This document shows positions 9,308 through 17,591 of a DNA stretch of 42,586 nucleotides, piece after piece. The notes under the pieces were generated by a model. The model ran no database searches, was not told the DNA's origin, and saw only the letters and a list, made by a program, of their open reading frames with translations. Made by a program: the position numbers and the translations under genes. Location of the stretch: NCBI GenBank assembly GCA_049889815.1, contig JBMHCR010000020.1, positions 1 through 42,586 of the forward strand, given 5' to 3'. Origin of the DNA: JBPOFY01 sp049889815. GTDB taxonomy: Bacteria; Verrucomicrobiota; Verrucomicrobiia; Opitutales; Coraliomargaritaceae. Within the stretch, counting starts at the first letter, position 1, and every line of letters starts with the position of its first letter.

Positions 9308-10928
9308 TTATGTGCTCCCAGCCACTTTGCTGGAGCGAGCGCATGCCTTGGCCGATTGCGGTTTGGCGAATCAAACGGGAAGAATCGCGTTTCACGATGT
9401 GCTCGTGGATCTCTTCGGTAACGCGTAAGATTTCGAAGATGGCAACACGTCCGCGGAAGCCAAGATTGCGGCAGCGTTCACAGCCTGCTGCCTCTTTGGC
9501 AAGGTAGCCAAACTGAGCTTCGCTCATATCGATGCGCATCGCGGTGAGGCAGCTCGCTATGTGTGTTGGGTCGTAGTTTGCCGGATGCGCGCAATTCGCG
9601 CAGAGGCGGCGGACGAGACGTTGAGCAATGATCATCTCGACTGAAGAGGCGATCAAGAAGGGCTCTATATCCATGTCTACAAGACGCGTGAGGGCGCCCG
9701 GCGCGTCGTTGGTGTGGAGTGTGCTCAGCACCAAGTGGCCGGTAAGTGAGGCGCGGATCGCGATGTCGGCTGTCTCGCGGTCACGGATCTCACCCACCAT
9801 GATGACATCGGGGTCTTGGCGGAGCACCGCACGGAGCGAGGTTGCAAAAGTGAGACCGATGTCGGAGTGCACCTGTGTCTGGTTTACGCCCGGGACTTCA
9901 TATTCGACCGGATCCTCAACAGTGATGATGCGGCGCTCAGGTCGATTGATCAGACGAATGAAGGCGGTGAGCGAAGTGGACTTACCTGAACCGGTTGGCC
10001 CTGTTACGAGGATGATGCCGTGTGGCGAAGCTAGGTGGCGCTCGACGTGTTTTTCTTCGTCGGGAGCGAGCCCGAGCTCACGCATGGAAAGCGGTTTCGA
10101 TTTCTGGTTAAGGAGACGCAAACTCACACTTTCGCCATACATGGTAGGGAAGGTGGAAATACGAATGTCCAGCTCGTTGCCACCGGTTCCGAAAGTGATA
10201 CGTCCATCCTGCGGGCGACGCTTCTCAGAGATGTTGAGCTTTGCCATGATCTTTAGGCGTGAGATGATGGCGCCTTGGAATTTGATCAGATTGTCCGGCA
10301 CGCGGACGGTGACAAGTTCACCGTCGATTCGGTAGCGAATCTGTAGGGCATCGCGGTGTGGTTCGAAGTGGATATCGGTTGCACGGTCGCTCACTGCTTT
10401 ATGCACGACTTCGTTGACGAAACGAATGACGGCCGCGTCCTGATCTTCAGTCTCTGCTTCCTCCGCCTCATCGCTAACGATGTCGGATTCATCCAAACTG
10501 TCAGCACCGACACCGAAGCGCTGTGTGATGGTATTGATGACTTGCTCAGGGTTGCCTAGGAGCCATTCAGGTTTGCGACCGCTGACAGCGTACACCCAGC
10601 GATTCATCTTGGCATCGGGCGGCCAGAGGGTGACTAGTGGAATGGGCGAATCTTCTTCTACGTCCTCGTCATCGCCATTGGACCTGCGCACAGGCACGCA
10701 CTGGTATTCGTGAATAAGGCGGAGGGGAAGGGTGCTGGTTGGATTGTCGACCAAATCGATTTCCTCTAGAATCGGGAGGCCAGTGCCGTCGGCGATTTCC
10801 TGTACGAGGTCATTTGTAGGCACGTTTCGCAGTGTCGCAATATGCAGCAATCGTTCGGAGCGTGGGAGCGCTTCGATTTCTTGGCGCTGTTCGTCGCTGA
10901 GGTCGCCGTAAATTTGATTGAGTTCCAT
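9243..10928 (-). CDS. gspE: type II secretion / type IV pilus assembly ATPase GspE (PulE/PilB family)
   Basis: This 561-residue hexameric ATPase drives pseudopilus or pilus assembly from the cytoplasmic face of the inner membrane. An N-terminal GspE-N-like domain (about 1-140) includes an acidic insert near 85-95, then a GspII_E domain. Walker A is GPTGSGKST at 310-318, the Asp box is ITVEDPVEYE near 335, Walker B is DPDVIMVGEIRD at 372-383, and a His box LSTLHTNDAP is near 401. The zinc tetra-cysteine module is CANC (443, 446) and CERC (483, 486), common to GspE and PilB. No other secretin, GspF or pseudopilin gene lies beside it, so I cannot say whether it serves secretion or pili. Confidence 0.92.
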   Translation of the reverse strand: MELNQIYGDLSDEQRQEIEALPRSERLLHIATLRNVPTNDLVQEIADGTGLPILEEIDLVDNPTSTLPLRLIHEYQCVPVRRSNGDDEDVEEDSPIPLVTLWPPDAKMNRWVYAVSGRKPEWLLGNPEQVINTITQRFGVGADSLDESDIVSDEAEEAETEDQDAAVIRFVNEVVHKAVSDRATDIHFEPHRDALQIRYRIDGELVTVRVPDNLIKFQGAIISRLKIMAKLNISEKRRPQDGRITFGTGGNELDIRISTFPTMYGESVSLRLLNQKSKPLSMRELGLAPDEEKHVERHLASPHGIILVTGPTGSGKSTSLTAFIRLINRPERRIITVEDPVEYEVPGVNQTQVHSDIGLTFATSLRAVLRQDPDVIMVGEIRDRETADIAIRASLTGHLVLSTLHTNDAPGALTRLVDMDIEPFLIASSVEMIIAQRLVRRLCANCAHPANYDPTHIASCLTAMRIDMSEAQFGYLAKEAAGCERCRNLGFRGRVAIFEILRVTEEIHEHIVKRDSSRLIRQTAIGQGMRSLQQSGWEHIKNGTTTFEEVMRFAELEGEEE

Positions 10929-11032
10929 TATGTTGAGCTGGGTCGTTTCAGAAAGCAGTGTGCATCCGTGGTGTTAACGTTTTAGGTGCACCAATAGTTT
11001 CATCGGCGTCTACTATTAGGGCTGAAATCGGT

Positions 11033-11437
11033 CTAGCAATCTTCTTCCTCCTCGTTTTCCCAGTAATCTTCGCCGTAGTTGAAAAAGATCTCTTCACCAG
11101 GTTGAATGGTTCGCAGTGCCTCGATTCGAGCGGTTTTCCAGCGTGTGGAGGTGACTAGGAAGGCATTTGGTTCGTCGCTATGATTGATGTAGCGCGTATA
11201 GTTCGCCAGCGGACCTTCGCCGACAATGATGTGGTTTTTTGAGACCCACATCACGTACGCGGAAAAGGGTCGATCGGGGTCATTAAATTCCTCTTCGTTA
11301 ATGATGTAGCCGGTGTAGAAGCCGATGTTGTCTTCCTCTTCTATCCGAACCTTTGAAAATAGCCCTTTTCCGGCTCCCTCCACAGTGGAAGTCTTGATCT
11401 CGAAATCGTCTTCGGTCCATGTTTTCGGCTTTGGCAT
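11033..11437 (-). CDS. small SET-domain protein (putative protein-lysine methyltransferase)
   Basis: The 134 residues are almost only a SET domain. The SAM-binding turn GAGKGLFSKV is at 21-30, then an IGFYTGYII strand, the pseudoknot motif RYINHSDEPNA at 82-92 and EIFFNYGEDYW at 116-126 with the catalytic tyrosine region. There is no pre-SET or cysteine-rich post-SET segment, although the C-terminus is acidic and ends in Cys. SET enzymes transfer methyl from SAM to lysine side chains; bacterial substrates are mostly unknown. It lies between mutY and gspE on the same strand, with gaps of 44 and 104 nt, so co-transcription with mutY is possible. Confidence 0.88.
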   Translation of the reverse strand: MPKPKTWTEDDFEIKTSTVEGAGKGLFSKVRIEEEDNIGFYTGYIINEEEFNDPDRPFSAYVMWVSKNHIIVGEGPLANYTRYINHSDEPNAFLVTSTRWKTARIEALRTIQPGEEIFFNYGEDYWENEEEEDC

Positions 11438-11481
11438 TTTGAAAACGTTGTCGTGTCGTGTTCAGAGATCAAACACCGAAT

Positions 11482-12522
11482 TTAGCTGCTTTGTTTCCAC
11501 TGTGTTAACAGCTCTCGGATCCAGCGGCGATGCGGACCGGATACAGTGATATTTTCGAGATGTGCAATAGGAACCCATTTGAGAGCTATATTGTCGGCGA
11601 TGGTTTGATCTAGGGCCTCGACGGTATTCAACTCGTGGATACTTTCCGTGATCCGATGATTAGTGATGCCGCGTTTCTTTACGGTGAGCGGTTTAGTTGT
11701 AGGAGTTGGGAGATTGAGTTGTTTCGGGGTGGGTAGCTCGCATTGATTTGCCAGTCGCTTGGCATCCTTGCTGTTTTGATAGAGGAGGATATTACCATCG
11801 CGGAGTATCCAAAAGCGATCGACGGCGACTTTGACAGCTGCTTTGCGTTGGATGTTTGGAATCGTTTCCGCGCAGCCCGCTTTGGCAGCGGCACAAAATG
11901 CCACCACGGGACAGACCGTGCACATCGGTTTGCTTTTAAGGCAGACCGTGGCACCGAGCTCCATCATTGCCTGATTGTGGTTGCCTGGATGCTCGTGGTT
12001 GAGCACTTGTTCGGCGATAGGCGTGACCGCTTTTACCGCATCTGCATTGTTTTTGAATGTTTGCTGATGATTGGTGAGCCTCGCGAGGATGCGTACTACG
12101 TTGCCATCGACCACGGCGGCAGGGTCGTCGAAGGCAATCGATCCGATAGCTGCAGAGGTGTAAGGACCGATGCCGGGCATGACGAGCCACTCTTTTGCAG
12201 TCTCTGGTTTTTTATCCAAGCTGACATAGATTTTGGCCAATTTATGTAGATTGCGTGCGCGGCTGTAGTAGCCGAGGCCTTCCCAGTGCTTGAGCACGTC
12301 TGCTTCCGGTGCTACCGCGAGGCTTTCGAAGTCTGGAAAGCGTTGCACCCATCTCGCGAAATAGGGCAGCATGGTTTTTATCTGGGTTTGCTGCGCCATA
12401 AGCTCGGAGACGACGGTGCGATAGAGCGAAGTTTTTATTCGCCAAGGCAATGGGCGCTGTGCAGTCGCATACCAATCTATAAGTGAGGACTGAAAGGCAG
12501 CAGTGTGCTTGAGCAGAGACAT
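11482..12522 (-). CDS. mutY: A/G-specific adenine DNA glycosylase MutY
   Basis: MutY removes adenine mispaired with 8-oxoguanine. The catalytic glutamate is Glu40 in SELMAQQTQ. The helix-hairpin-helix MPGIGPYTSAAI is near 115, followed by the catalytic Asp139 in VVDGNVVR. The [4Fe-4S] ligands Cys194, 201, 204 and 210 keep the CX6CX2CX5C spacing. The C-terminal third is a Nudix-like 8-oxoG recognition domain, including the FWILRDGNILLYQ strand. Length (346) is normal. It is divergent from the LolA-like gene, with about 130 nt between starts. Confidence 0.95.
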   Translation of the reverse strand: MSLLKHTAAFQSSLIDWYATAQRPLPWRIKTSLYRTVVSELMAQQTQIKTMLPYFARWVQRFPDFESLAVAPEADVLKHWEGLGYYSRARNLHKLAKIYVSLDKKPETAKEWLVMPGIGPYTSAAIGSIAFDDPAAVVDGNVVRILARLTNHQQTFKNNADAVKAVTPIAEQVLNHEHPGNHNQAMMELGATVCLKSKPMCTVCPVVAFCAAAKAGCAETIPNIQRKAAVKVAVDRFWILRDGNILLYQNSKDAKRLANQCELPTPKQLNLPTPTTKPLTVKKRGITNHRITESIHELNTVEALDQTIADNIALKWVPIAHLENITVSGPHRRWIRELLTQWKQSS

Positions 12523-12651
12523 GAGTGTGACTGTTAATCTTCCGCTAAAAAGGTCGAATATAGAATCTCAAGAATCCTGTTCTTTTGTCGCGTTAATGAA
12601 TGGAGGAACCTGTTGACTTGATTGCTGGTATCTTGGATCAAGGAGTTCGCA

Positions 12652-13251
12652 ATGCGAATTTATCTGCAAGTTTTCATGGGTCTCAGCTCGTTGTTTGGGA
12701 CGGTGCCCGTGCAGTCGTCTGACTTCTTTGTGATTCAGTGTGCCTTGCATTGTCATACCGAAGCTTGTGGCGGCGAGCGTGATGTAGATGCCCGATCGTC
12801 GATCAGTATCGAAGGGGCTCAGGGGCAGTGGGGTAAGACCTATGATTTTTTGCTGCGGAAGGAGGCAGTGTTTGAGGGGCCACTTTTTCGACATTTAGAG
12901 AAACGGCAACATAAAGTGGCGATGACTAGGCGCGAGGTCGTGGTAGAGCGCGAAACGTTGGTATTTTTGATCACTGAGGGTAACGGCGATCGGAGCGGCT
13001 ATTCTCTCGATGCTCGTGAACCGCAGGTCCTCAAGAAGGAGCGTTTGTCAGACGGGGATGCAGTTGAGATGACAATTTTTTACTGGGACTACCATAAGGT
13101 GGATGGTTTCCCATTTGCGTTCATGATCGAAACCAAAGTAGCGAGAGAGACCCTGCCATTGGTAAAAATCAACGAGATCATTCCTGATCCAGGCCTCCCG
13201 AGCTTTTACTTCCGCATGCCTAAAAAAAGTAGTCGGCAATTGCTTGGATGA
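12652..13251 (+). CDS. exported LolA-like protein (outer-membrane lipoprotein-sorting fold)
   Basis: The 199-residue product begins with a signal-peptide-like MRIYLQVFMGLSSLFG. The ATG at 12652 has one of the few good ribosome-binding sites in the window, AAGGAG at 12640-12645; an upstream TTG at 12622 is rejected for that reason. An H-x3-A-x-GG-like motif (HTEACGG) and the closing block YWDYHKVDGFPFAFMIE followed by VKINEIIPDP resemble LolA/LppX-fold lipoprotein-sorting proteins of this phylum, which bind acyl chains in a half beta-barrel. Middle similarity is weak and the family call is from pattern only. Its stop overlaps the flavoprotein start by 4 nt (ATGA), implying translational coupling. 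Confidence 0.6.
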   Translation: MRIYLQVFMGLSSLFGTVPVQSSDFFVIQCALHCHTEACGGERDVDARSSISIEGAQGQWGKTYDFLLRKEAVFEGPLFRHLEKRQHKVAMTRREVVVERETLVFLITEGNGDRSGYSLDAREPQVLKKERLSDGDAVEMTIFYWDYHKVDGFPFAFMIETKVARETLPLVKINEIIPDPGLPSFYFRMPKKSSRQLLG

Positions 13252-14462
13252 TGTCGAATCAACCCTCAGTAGCTGTCATTGGAGGTGGTCCTGCAGGTTT
13301 ACGAGCCGCTGAAGTGGCTGCTGAATCCGGTGCTCGGGTGACTGTATATGAGCAGAAACGATCGGTCGGGCGTAAGTTTCTGGTGGCGGGCAAGAGTGGC
13401 TTAAACTTAAGTAACGATGCGAGCTTTGAAGCCTTCCTTAAAAAGTATTCGGGTGCGGAGTTTCCCCTTGCTCAATGGGAAGGCTATTTGCGGGAGTTCG
13501 ATTCACAGGCGATGCGAGCGTGGGCGGCCGAGCTCGGAGTCGAGACTTTCATCGCAGGTGGCGGGAAGGTTTTTCCAGTTTCCAAGAAAGCTGCACCTTT
13601 GCTACGTCGCTGGGTCGCTCGACTCAAGGAGGATGGAGTCGGTTTTGCGGTGAAACACTCTCTGCGTGGCATTGAATCGAGCGCTGGCGGAGTGGTTCTT
13701 GAGTTCGAAATTGCCTCGGGGCGGATACAGGTGAAACATGATGCAACTGTGCTTGCGATGGGTGGTGGCTCTTGGTCGACGACTGGATCTGACGCGCAAT
13801 GGGTTACACTACTCAGTGATCTAGGAGTGTCGATTCGTGAGCTGAGGTCGTCGAACTGCGGCTGGGAATACGACTGGGCGGACGCCACCTTGGCGATCGC
13901 TGAAGGCCAGCCTTTGCACCATCTAGTTGTTACCGCTGGGACTCGGAGCTTACAGGGCGAGTTGATGGTCACTCGCTATGGGTTTGAAGGCGGTCCGATC
14001 TATCACTTGGGACCTGAGCTACGCGCAATGCCAGTGCCGACAATCACCATTGATTTCAAGCCCATGTTCTCACTAGAGCACATGGTGAAGAAAATGGAGT
14101 CTGCGCGTTGTGATTTCTATAAGGAAGCGAAGGTACGCTGGAAATTTACCGATGCGACCTGTGCGATTTTGAAGCAGATTTACGGCGAGTTTGACTCTGC
14201 TGAGGCATTGGCCAAAGCTGCCAAATCCTGCCATATTCCCCTGAAGGGCCCTCGACCATTGGAGGAGGCAATTTCCACGGCTGGAGGTGTCGCATGGCAG
14301 GCATTGGATGATTCTTTGATGATCCGGTCCCTGCCCAGGGTCTATTGCGCGGGAGAGATGATCGACTGGGACGCGCCAACGGGTGGTTTTCTTATGCAAG
14401 GTTGCTTCGCGACTGGGACTGTGGCGGGGATTGCCGCTGCTAGTAGGGGCGCGACTTGCTGA
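13248..14462 (+). CDS. NAD(P)/FAD-dependent oxidoreductase of the HI0933/BaiN family (PP_4765-type flavoprotein)
   Basis: A 404-residue flavoprotein. The N-terminal Rossmann FAD-binding motif is VAVIGGGPAGLRAAEVA, followed by YEQKRSVGRKFLVAGKSGLNLSN, the GRK(F/L)LxxGxGRCN-like segment of this family. AMGGGSWSTTGSD lies mid-protein, and the C-terminal FAD-contact segment is CAGEMIDWDAPTGGFLMQ followed by ATGTVAG. The layout matches what I recall as TIGR03862. Substrates are unknown; BaiN-like relatives reduce steroid-type double bonds. It may start at the ATG at 13248 or the adjacent ATG at 13251. Coupling to the LolA-like gene suggests an operon but not a shared pathway. Confidence 0.87.
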   Translation: MMSNQPSVAVIGGGPAGLRAAEVAAESGARVTVYEQKRSVGRKFLVAGKSGLNLSNDASFEAFLKKYSGAEFPLAQWEGYLREFDSQAMRAWAAELGVETFIAGGGKVFPVSKKAAPLLRRWVARLKEDGVGFAVKHSLRGIESSAGGVVLEFEIASGRIQVKHDATVLAMGGGSWSTTGSDAQWVTLLSDLGVSIRELRSSNCGWEYDWADATLAIAEGQPLHHLVVTAGTRSLQGELMVTRYGFEGGPIYHLGPELRAMPVPTITIDFKPMFSLEHMVKKMESARCDFYKEAKVRWKFTDATCAILKQIYGEFDSAEALAKAAKSCHIPLKGPRPLEEAISTAGGVAWQALDDSLMIRSLPRVYCAGEMIDWDAPTGGFLMQGCFATGTVAGIAAASRGATC

Positions 14463-14475
14463 GTCCCCTCAGATG

Positions 14476-14544
14476 GCATAAAAAAGCCCATAAACGTCAA
14501 ACATTTGCGGGCTTATACAAAGATGGTAGGCTGTCGGGGACTCG
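14476..14544. repeat. 69-bp direct repeat, copy 1 (duplicated tRNA-Lys 3' end plus terminator)
   Basis: This stretch matches 14617-14685 at 68 of 69 positions, differing only at one T/C. It holds the terminator hairpin and the last 21 nt of the tRNA-Lys gene, but no complete tRNA. A 72-bp spacer (14545-14616), unlike the tRNA, separates the copies. Such a tRNA 3'-end duplication is what site-specific integration at a tRNA gene leaves, although no integrase is nearby. Confidence 0.88.
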
Positions 14545-14616
14545 TTCCGAGGGAGCTTGCGACCGACATGACCGATCCGAAGGAATCGGACCACCGTGGT
14601 GAGAGACCTTCTTCCA

Positions 14617-14740
<124 letters not shown>

Positions 14741-14863
14741 TCTTTGGAAGCGCAGGATGGAAGGGTTCAAGGACTTTCTTGTCAAGTTTAGGAAAAAGAT
14801 ATTTAATTAAAATATGAATCCGTTTTTTTGGAACAAATCTAAGTGTTCAACGATCTAATTTAC

Positions 14864-15478
14864 ATGACGTACCCAATGAATGCTAAAACTGAAGCAATTA
14901 ACCCTGACGAGCTCCTAATCGAGCGCATCAAAAACGGCGATGCTGCGGCCTATAATGACATTGTAGCTCGCTATTATGATCGCATCTACGCACGAGTCTC
15001 TCAACTTCTTAAGAATCAACAAGATGCGGAGGAAGTCACACAGGACGCGTTTATTCGTGCGCACCGTGGATTGGATAAATTTCGCGGTGATGCCGCCTTC
15101 TCCACATGGCTCTATCAGATCGCAACCAATCTGGCGCACAACCGTTATTGGTATTGGTTCCGCCGCAAGCGTGATTATTCCGTTTCCTTAGACCAGCCGC
15201 TCAGCGAGGAAGGTGATTTATCCCTCGAGAATGTCCTGCCTTCTGAGGGCGAAAGCCCTGCAGAAGCTGCTGTTACACAGGAGTTTGTAGATCGCGTGAC
15301 GGAGTGCATGTCAGGTCTAAATGAGAAACATAAAGAAGTGTTGATCCTACGTAATGTAAAAAACCTTTCCTATGAGGAGATCGCCCAACAACTCGATATA
15401 AGCGTGGGCACCGTCAAAAGTAGAATTGCGCGCGGGCGTGATAGTCTGCGCGAATTGATGGGTAGTGAATTTTTATGA
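14864..15478 (+). CDS. ECF-type RNA polymerase sigma factor (sigma-70 family)
   Basis: An extracytoplasmic-function sigma factor of about 204 residues. Region 2 runs from NPDELLIERIKNGDAAAYNDIV to QDAEEVTQDAFIRAHRGLDKF and FSTWLYQIATNLAHNRYW. Region 4 is LNEKHKEVLILRNVKNLSYEE followed by the helix-turn-helix LDISVGTVKSRIARGRD. Regions 1 and 3 are absent, as normal for ECF factors. Start choice is uncertain: a GTG at 14843 and ATGs at 14864 and 14876 share the frame, none with a clear ribosome-binding site. Its end overlaps the next gene by 4 nt (ATGA), the classic sigma/anti-sigma coupling. Target promoters are not visible. Confidence 0.92.
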   Translation: MTYPMNAKTEAINPDELLIERIKNGDAAAYNDIVARYYDRIYARVSQLLKNQQDAEEVTQDAFIRAHRGLDKFRGDAAFSTWLYQIATNLAHNRYWYWFRRKRDYSVSLDQPLSEEGDLSLENVLPSEGESPAEAAVTQEFVDRVTECMSGLNEKHKEVLILRNVKNLSYEEIAQQLDISVGTVKSRIARGRDSLRELMGSEFL

Positions 15479-16347
15479 CCGAAGAGAAATTCAGTGAGTT
15501 AGTTAACTTATATCTGGATAAAGAAATCTCCTCTGAGGGCATAGAGCTGCTCAAGGCAGAACTAGGAGAGAATCCAGATCGTAAGAACGAATTTCAGGAG
15601 CGCTGCCGTTTGCACCAGGCAATGCGTCTTGCGATGGGTGCGCCAAAGGGCTCGTCAAGGAAGCGCTCGAGCTATGAGCGGTCTCGTTCAGGAAGTTCCT
15701 CGCGGCGCAGTCGGTCAGGCTCTGGAACGAAATCATCTCGTCGATCGTCGACTGCTGCTAAGGAACCGTCGCGTTCAAAAGTTCCAGCGGGTGTATCGAC
15801 TCGTTTCGCCAACAATGGTTCGCCCTCCAAGACTCGTTTAGTGAAGCAAGGTGAAGTTGCGGCGCCCGTCACGCATTTTCCGCGTTGGATTTCGGGGCTG
15901 GGGCTTGCTGCATGCCTAGCGCTGGGTGGAGTTTTACTGTATCCTGTTTTTACCGACACGATCCATTTTTCCAAGCAAGTGCTAGAGGGAATTGACGAGG
16001 CCGAATTAGAGCGGGCGGAGGACCCACTGAATCAGGTAAAACGTTCTGATCTGGTTCGGTTTGCGAGCCAGCAGCAGAAAACCAATCGCCGCAGTTCTAG
16101 TTTGGCGGCCGAGTTACGCTTGTTGGGTTTGCATCCAGAACTGATGGATGAGAAAGCTGAGCTCACTGATGTCAGTCTCGCAAGTATCCAACCGCGTGAT
16201 GTAAGCGAGCGCCGTATTGAGATGTTTAATCAGCTGAGGGACTATTCGCCGCTTCCCGAGCCGCAATTGTTTGAAGTGGTTGAACCGAGGAGCCGCACGA
16301 GTACCTGGCCCTCTGGCTTTCAAAGTTCACAAGCGAGTTTTAAATAA
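15475..16347 (+). CDS. membrane-anchored putative anti-sigma factor with an Arg/Ser-rich linker
   Basis: A 290-residue protein. The cytoplasmic N-terminus (FSELVNLYLDKEISSEG to RCRLHQAM) resembles an anti-sigma domain but lacks the zinc-binding HX3CX2C. About 55 residues of Ser/Arg repeats follow (roughly 59-100, for example SRSGSSSRRSRSGSG). One transmembrane segment, GLGLAACLALGGVLLYPVF, lies near 142-160, followed by a roughly 130-residue outer part without a domain I recognise. The 4-nt overlap with the sigma gene and the topology support an anti-sigma role; that is inference. The RS tract resembles low-complexity SR domains and could be a phosphorylated or nucleic-acid-binding disordered tether. 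Confidence 0.7.
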   Translation: MTEEKFSELVNLYLDKEISSEGIELLKAELGENPDRKNEFQERCRLHQAMRLAMGAPKGSSRKRSSYERSRSGSSSRRSRSGSGTKSSRRSSTAAKEPSRSKVPAGVSTRFANNGSPSKTRLVKQGEVAAPVTHFPRWISGLGLAACLALGGVLLYPVFTDTIHFSKQVLEGIDEAELERAEDPLNQVKRSDLVRFASQQQKTNRRSSSLAAELRLLGLHPELMDEKAELTDVSLASIQPRDVSERRIEMFNQLRDYSPLPEPQLFEVVEPRSRTSTWPSGFQSSQASFK

Positions 16348-16415
16348 AACGAGCGCTAGCTTTGTTTAGTTTAGAAGGTGGACAAGTCTGTCGAGGCGGC
16401 TTTGACTCGTGTCCT

Positions 16416-17486
16416 ATGAAGCTTCAGCGGGTAGTGTTGGCGATGATCGCCATCTTTCTTATTTTTTATGTCCTGCACGTTGGGCAGGCCCTGGCGCTGC
16501 CCTTGGTGATTGCCGCTGCGGTTGCTTATTTGATCAGTATTCTGGCGCACACCATATGCTTGGTAAAGGTCGGGAGCCTTCGCGTGCCTACTCCGATCGC
16601 AATGTTTCTGGCGATCGCGATCATTTTGACCGGATTGACCCTAGTCGTGCAATTAATTACCGTGAACATTGCCAGCGTAGTAAAAGTTGCGCCTGAATAT
16701 CAGCAAAATCTCGAGGCATGGATCGTTAAGGGATGTACCACTTTCGGAATCGAAGATGCGCCAAACCTAGCTGAGGTCCTCAGTCAGATCGACTTTCGTG
16801 TATATTTGCAAAATTTTGGCGGCACGGTTCGGTCTCTCGTGAGCAGCACAGGTATCATAATTGTGTATCTAATCTTTCTCTTGCTGGAGCAGCGCACCTT
16901 CCAAAGTAAGATCAAGGCGCTTGTGCGCGACCCGGATCGTCAGGAAGATGCCTTCGAGCTGATGGATAAAATGAGCAGTGATATTCGCTCATATATTGGC
17001 ATTAAGGTGCTTACCAGTGCGACAACGGGTATTCTCAGCTATATCGTGCTACGTATGGTAGGGGTCGATTTCGCAAGCTTCTGGGCGGTGCTGATTTTTC
17101 TGCTTAATTTCATCCCGACTATTGGCTCCATCATCGCAACCGCATTTCCTTCGATCCTAACCTTGGTGCAATTTGATACGCTCGGACCATTCATTGTGAC
17201 GGCATCTGTTTTGACGGCACTTCAATTCACCATCGGCAGTATCCTTGAGCCGAAACTGATGGGGAATCGACTGAATCTAAGCCCGATTGTTATTTTGCTT
17301 TCATTGGGTTTGTGGGGATCGATTTGGGGAATCCCTGGCATGTTTCTCTGTGTGCCGTTTACGGTGATCATCATGATCGTTTGTTCGTATTTCCCAGCAT
17401 CGCGACCGGTGGCGATTCTTCTTTCGGGGAATGGCGAGCTTACGATTGGCGCGCGCAGACCTAATGGTGTGCCAAGACCTAAATAA
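16416..17486 (+). CDS. AI-2E family transporter (permease)
   Basis: A polytopic inner-membrane protein of about 356 residues with the AI-2E/PF01594 pattern: two or three N-terminal membrane helices from VVLAMIAIFLIFYVLHVGQAL onward, a soluble middle (about 100-150), a helix STGIIIVYLIFLLLEQ, and the closing block with FLLNFIPTIGSIIATAFPS followed by EPKLMGNRLNLSPIVILLSL. Members include autoinducer-2 exporters and Na+/H+ antiporters; the substrate cannot be called here. The ATG at 16416 is chosen over an ATG at 16362, which would add 18 polar residues before the first membrane helix. Confidence 0.9.
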   Translation: MKLQRVVLAMIAIFLIFYVLHVGQALALPLVIAAAVAYLISILAHTICLVKVGSLRVPTPIAMFLAIAIILTGLTLVVQLITVNIASVVKVAPEYQQNLEAWIVKGCTTFGIEDAPNLAEVLSQIDFRVYLQNFGGTVRSLVSSTGIIIVYLIFLLLEQRTFQSKIKALVRDPDRQEDAFELMDKMSSDIRSYIGIKVLTSATTGILSYIVLRMVGVDFASFWAVLIFLLNFIPTIGSIIATAFPSILTLVQFDTLGPFIVTASVLTALQFTIGSILEPKLMGNRLNLSPIVILLSLGLWGSIWGIPGMFLCVPFTVIIMIVCSYFPASRPVAILLSGNGELTIGARRPNGVPRPK

Positions 17487-17591
17487 TTTGGCTAATTGCC
17501 AAATCACTTGGCCTTATTTTTATTTTGGCCAGTTGACTTATCGGGATGCGCTCGGTTTTCTCGACCATCGTTTTCCCAAAAAAGTCACCCT

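Noticed and set aside
12568..12894. Minus-strand 108-residue frame upstream of mutY
   Set aside because: It overlaps the LolA-like gene, which has a signal peptide and a strong ribosome-binding site; this frame has neither.
17489..17540. Possible terminator TTGGC-TAATT-GCCAA after the AI-2E gene
   Set aside because: The stem is only 5-6 bp and no T-run follows directly, so it could not be supported.
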